Source: Blastomonas sp. (lineage in GTDB: Bacteria > Pseudomonadota > Alphaproteobacteria > Sphingomonadales > Sphingomonadaceae). From it: a stretch of 64,000 nt of DNA. The number at the start of each line of letters is the position of its first letter. The stretch's first letter is position 1. The stretch lies in contig NZ_JAUCZC010000015.1 of assembly GCF_030373265.1 (NCBI RefSeq), forward strand, positions 36,934-100,933, in the 5' to 3' direction. The notes beneath the pieces are model-generated. The model ran no database searches. It had not been told where the DNA came from and saw only the letters and a program-made list of their open reading frames with translations. The position numbers and the translations under genes were made by a program. Positions 63,973-64,000 of this stretch are shown here, piece by piece.

Positions 63973-64000
63973 ATGCCCAAGCTGAAGACCAAGAGCGGTG
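63973..64000 (+). CDS. rpmI: 50S ribosomal protein L35 (5' end only)
   Basis: Only MPKLKTKSG is inside the window, which is the invariant start of L35. AAGGAGA precedes the ATG. rplT would be expected next. The 168 bp before it show no gene. Confidence 0.9.

Overview
The window is GC-rich chromosomal DNA that looks like an alphaproteobacterium of the Sphingomonadaceae. The signs are the iscR-sufBCDS-DUF59-sufA order, the hisC-tyrA pair, a RibB protein with an extra N-terminal helix-turn-helix and a dead GTP cyclohydrolase half, a CYP153-like P450, and many dispersed palindromic repeats of the AATCCTCCCC...GGGGAGGATT kind. Genes are dense and often overlap by 1 to 4 bp. I see no rRNA, CRISPR array, prophage or insertion-sequence transposase. 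One tRNA (Ala, CGC) is present.

Layout. 1-5.5 kb: an MlaE-type permease (cut by the window edge), a HAD phosphatase, an exported M24 peptidase, and tyrA-hisC. 5.86-18.94 kb: the most distinctive locus, three genes joined by stop/start overlaps that encode an FhaC/ShlB-type outer-membrane transporter, a 2738-residue glycine-rich filamentous-haemagglutinin-like exoprotein, and an exported CHAT-domain (caspase/separase-like) protein. 19-22.3 kb: a small membrane protein and ribD-ribE-ribB(X). 22.4-28.4 kb: the SUF iron-sulfur assembly operon on the minus strand with its Rrf2 regulator and a clean palindrome at its promoter. 28.6-31.2 kb: a Tam41-like nucleotidyltransferase, a diacylglycerol-kinase-like protein and a DUF2141 protein. 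31.3-37.4 kb: lptF-lptG, a flippase, an acyl-CoA synthetase and a small zinc-finger protein. 37.7-41.2 kb: a DEAD-box helicase, an exported MsrB and a P450. 41.5-43.4 kb: glnK-amtB behind a sigma-54 promoter. 43.5-48.8 kb: small genes, then a queuosine-precursor transporter, argB, yggT, folD, an exported hypothetical protein and marC. 49-54.4 kb: a serine-protease autotransporter, dps, a GDT1-family protein and a hypothetical protein. 54.6-60.9 kb: rpmG, lolA, a candidate small RNA, xthA, ribA, an L,D-transpeptidase, thpR, a YbhL/Bax-inhibitor-1 protein with a leader hairpin, and a lipoprotein. 61-64 kb: tRNA-Ala, a PQQ alcohol dehydrogenase, a VOC protein and the first codons of rpmI.

Themes. 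Several loci serve the cell envelope: MlaE lipid traffic, LptFG, LolA, the flippase, the L,D-transpeptidase, and two different systems that put large beta-rich proteins on the surface. Riboflavin synthesis is split: the GTP cyclohydrolase half of the RibB protein has lost its zinc cysteines, and a separate ribA 34 kb away keeps them. Dispersed palindromic repeats sit between most operons. They interrupt the otherwise tightly packed suf operon twice, and one copy lies in frame inside the 5' end of a gene for an exported protein.

The best candidates for new biology are the two-partner-secretion plus CHAT operon, the in-frame repeat insertion at 47.2 kb, the candidate small RNA at 55.7 kb with a C-rich loop, and the HTH-RibB fusion. 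All assignments come from reading the sequence and recalling families; no database search was run.
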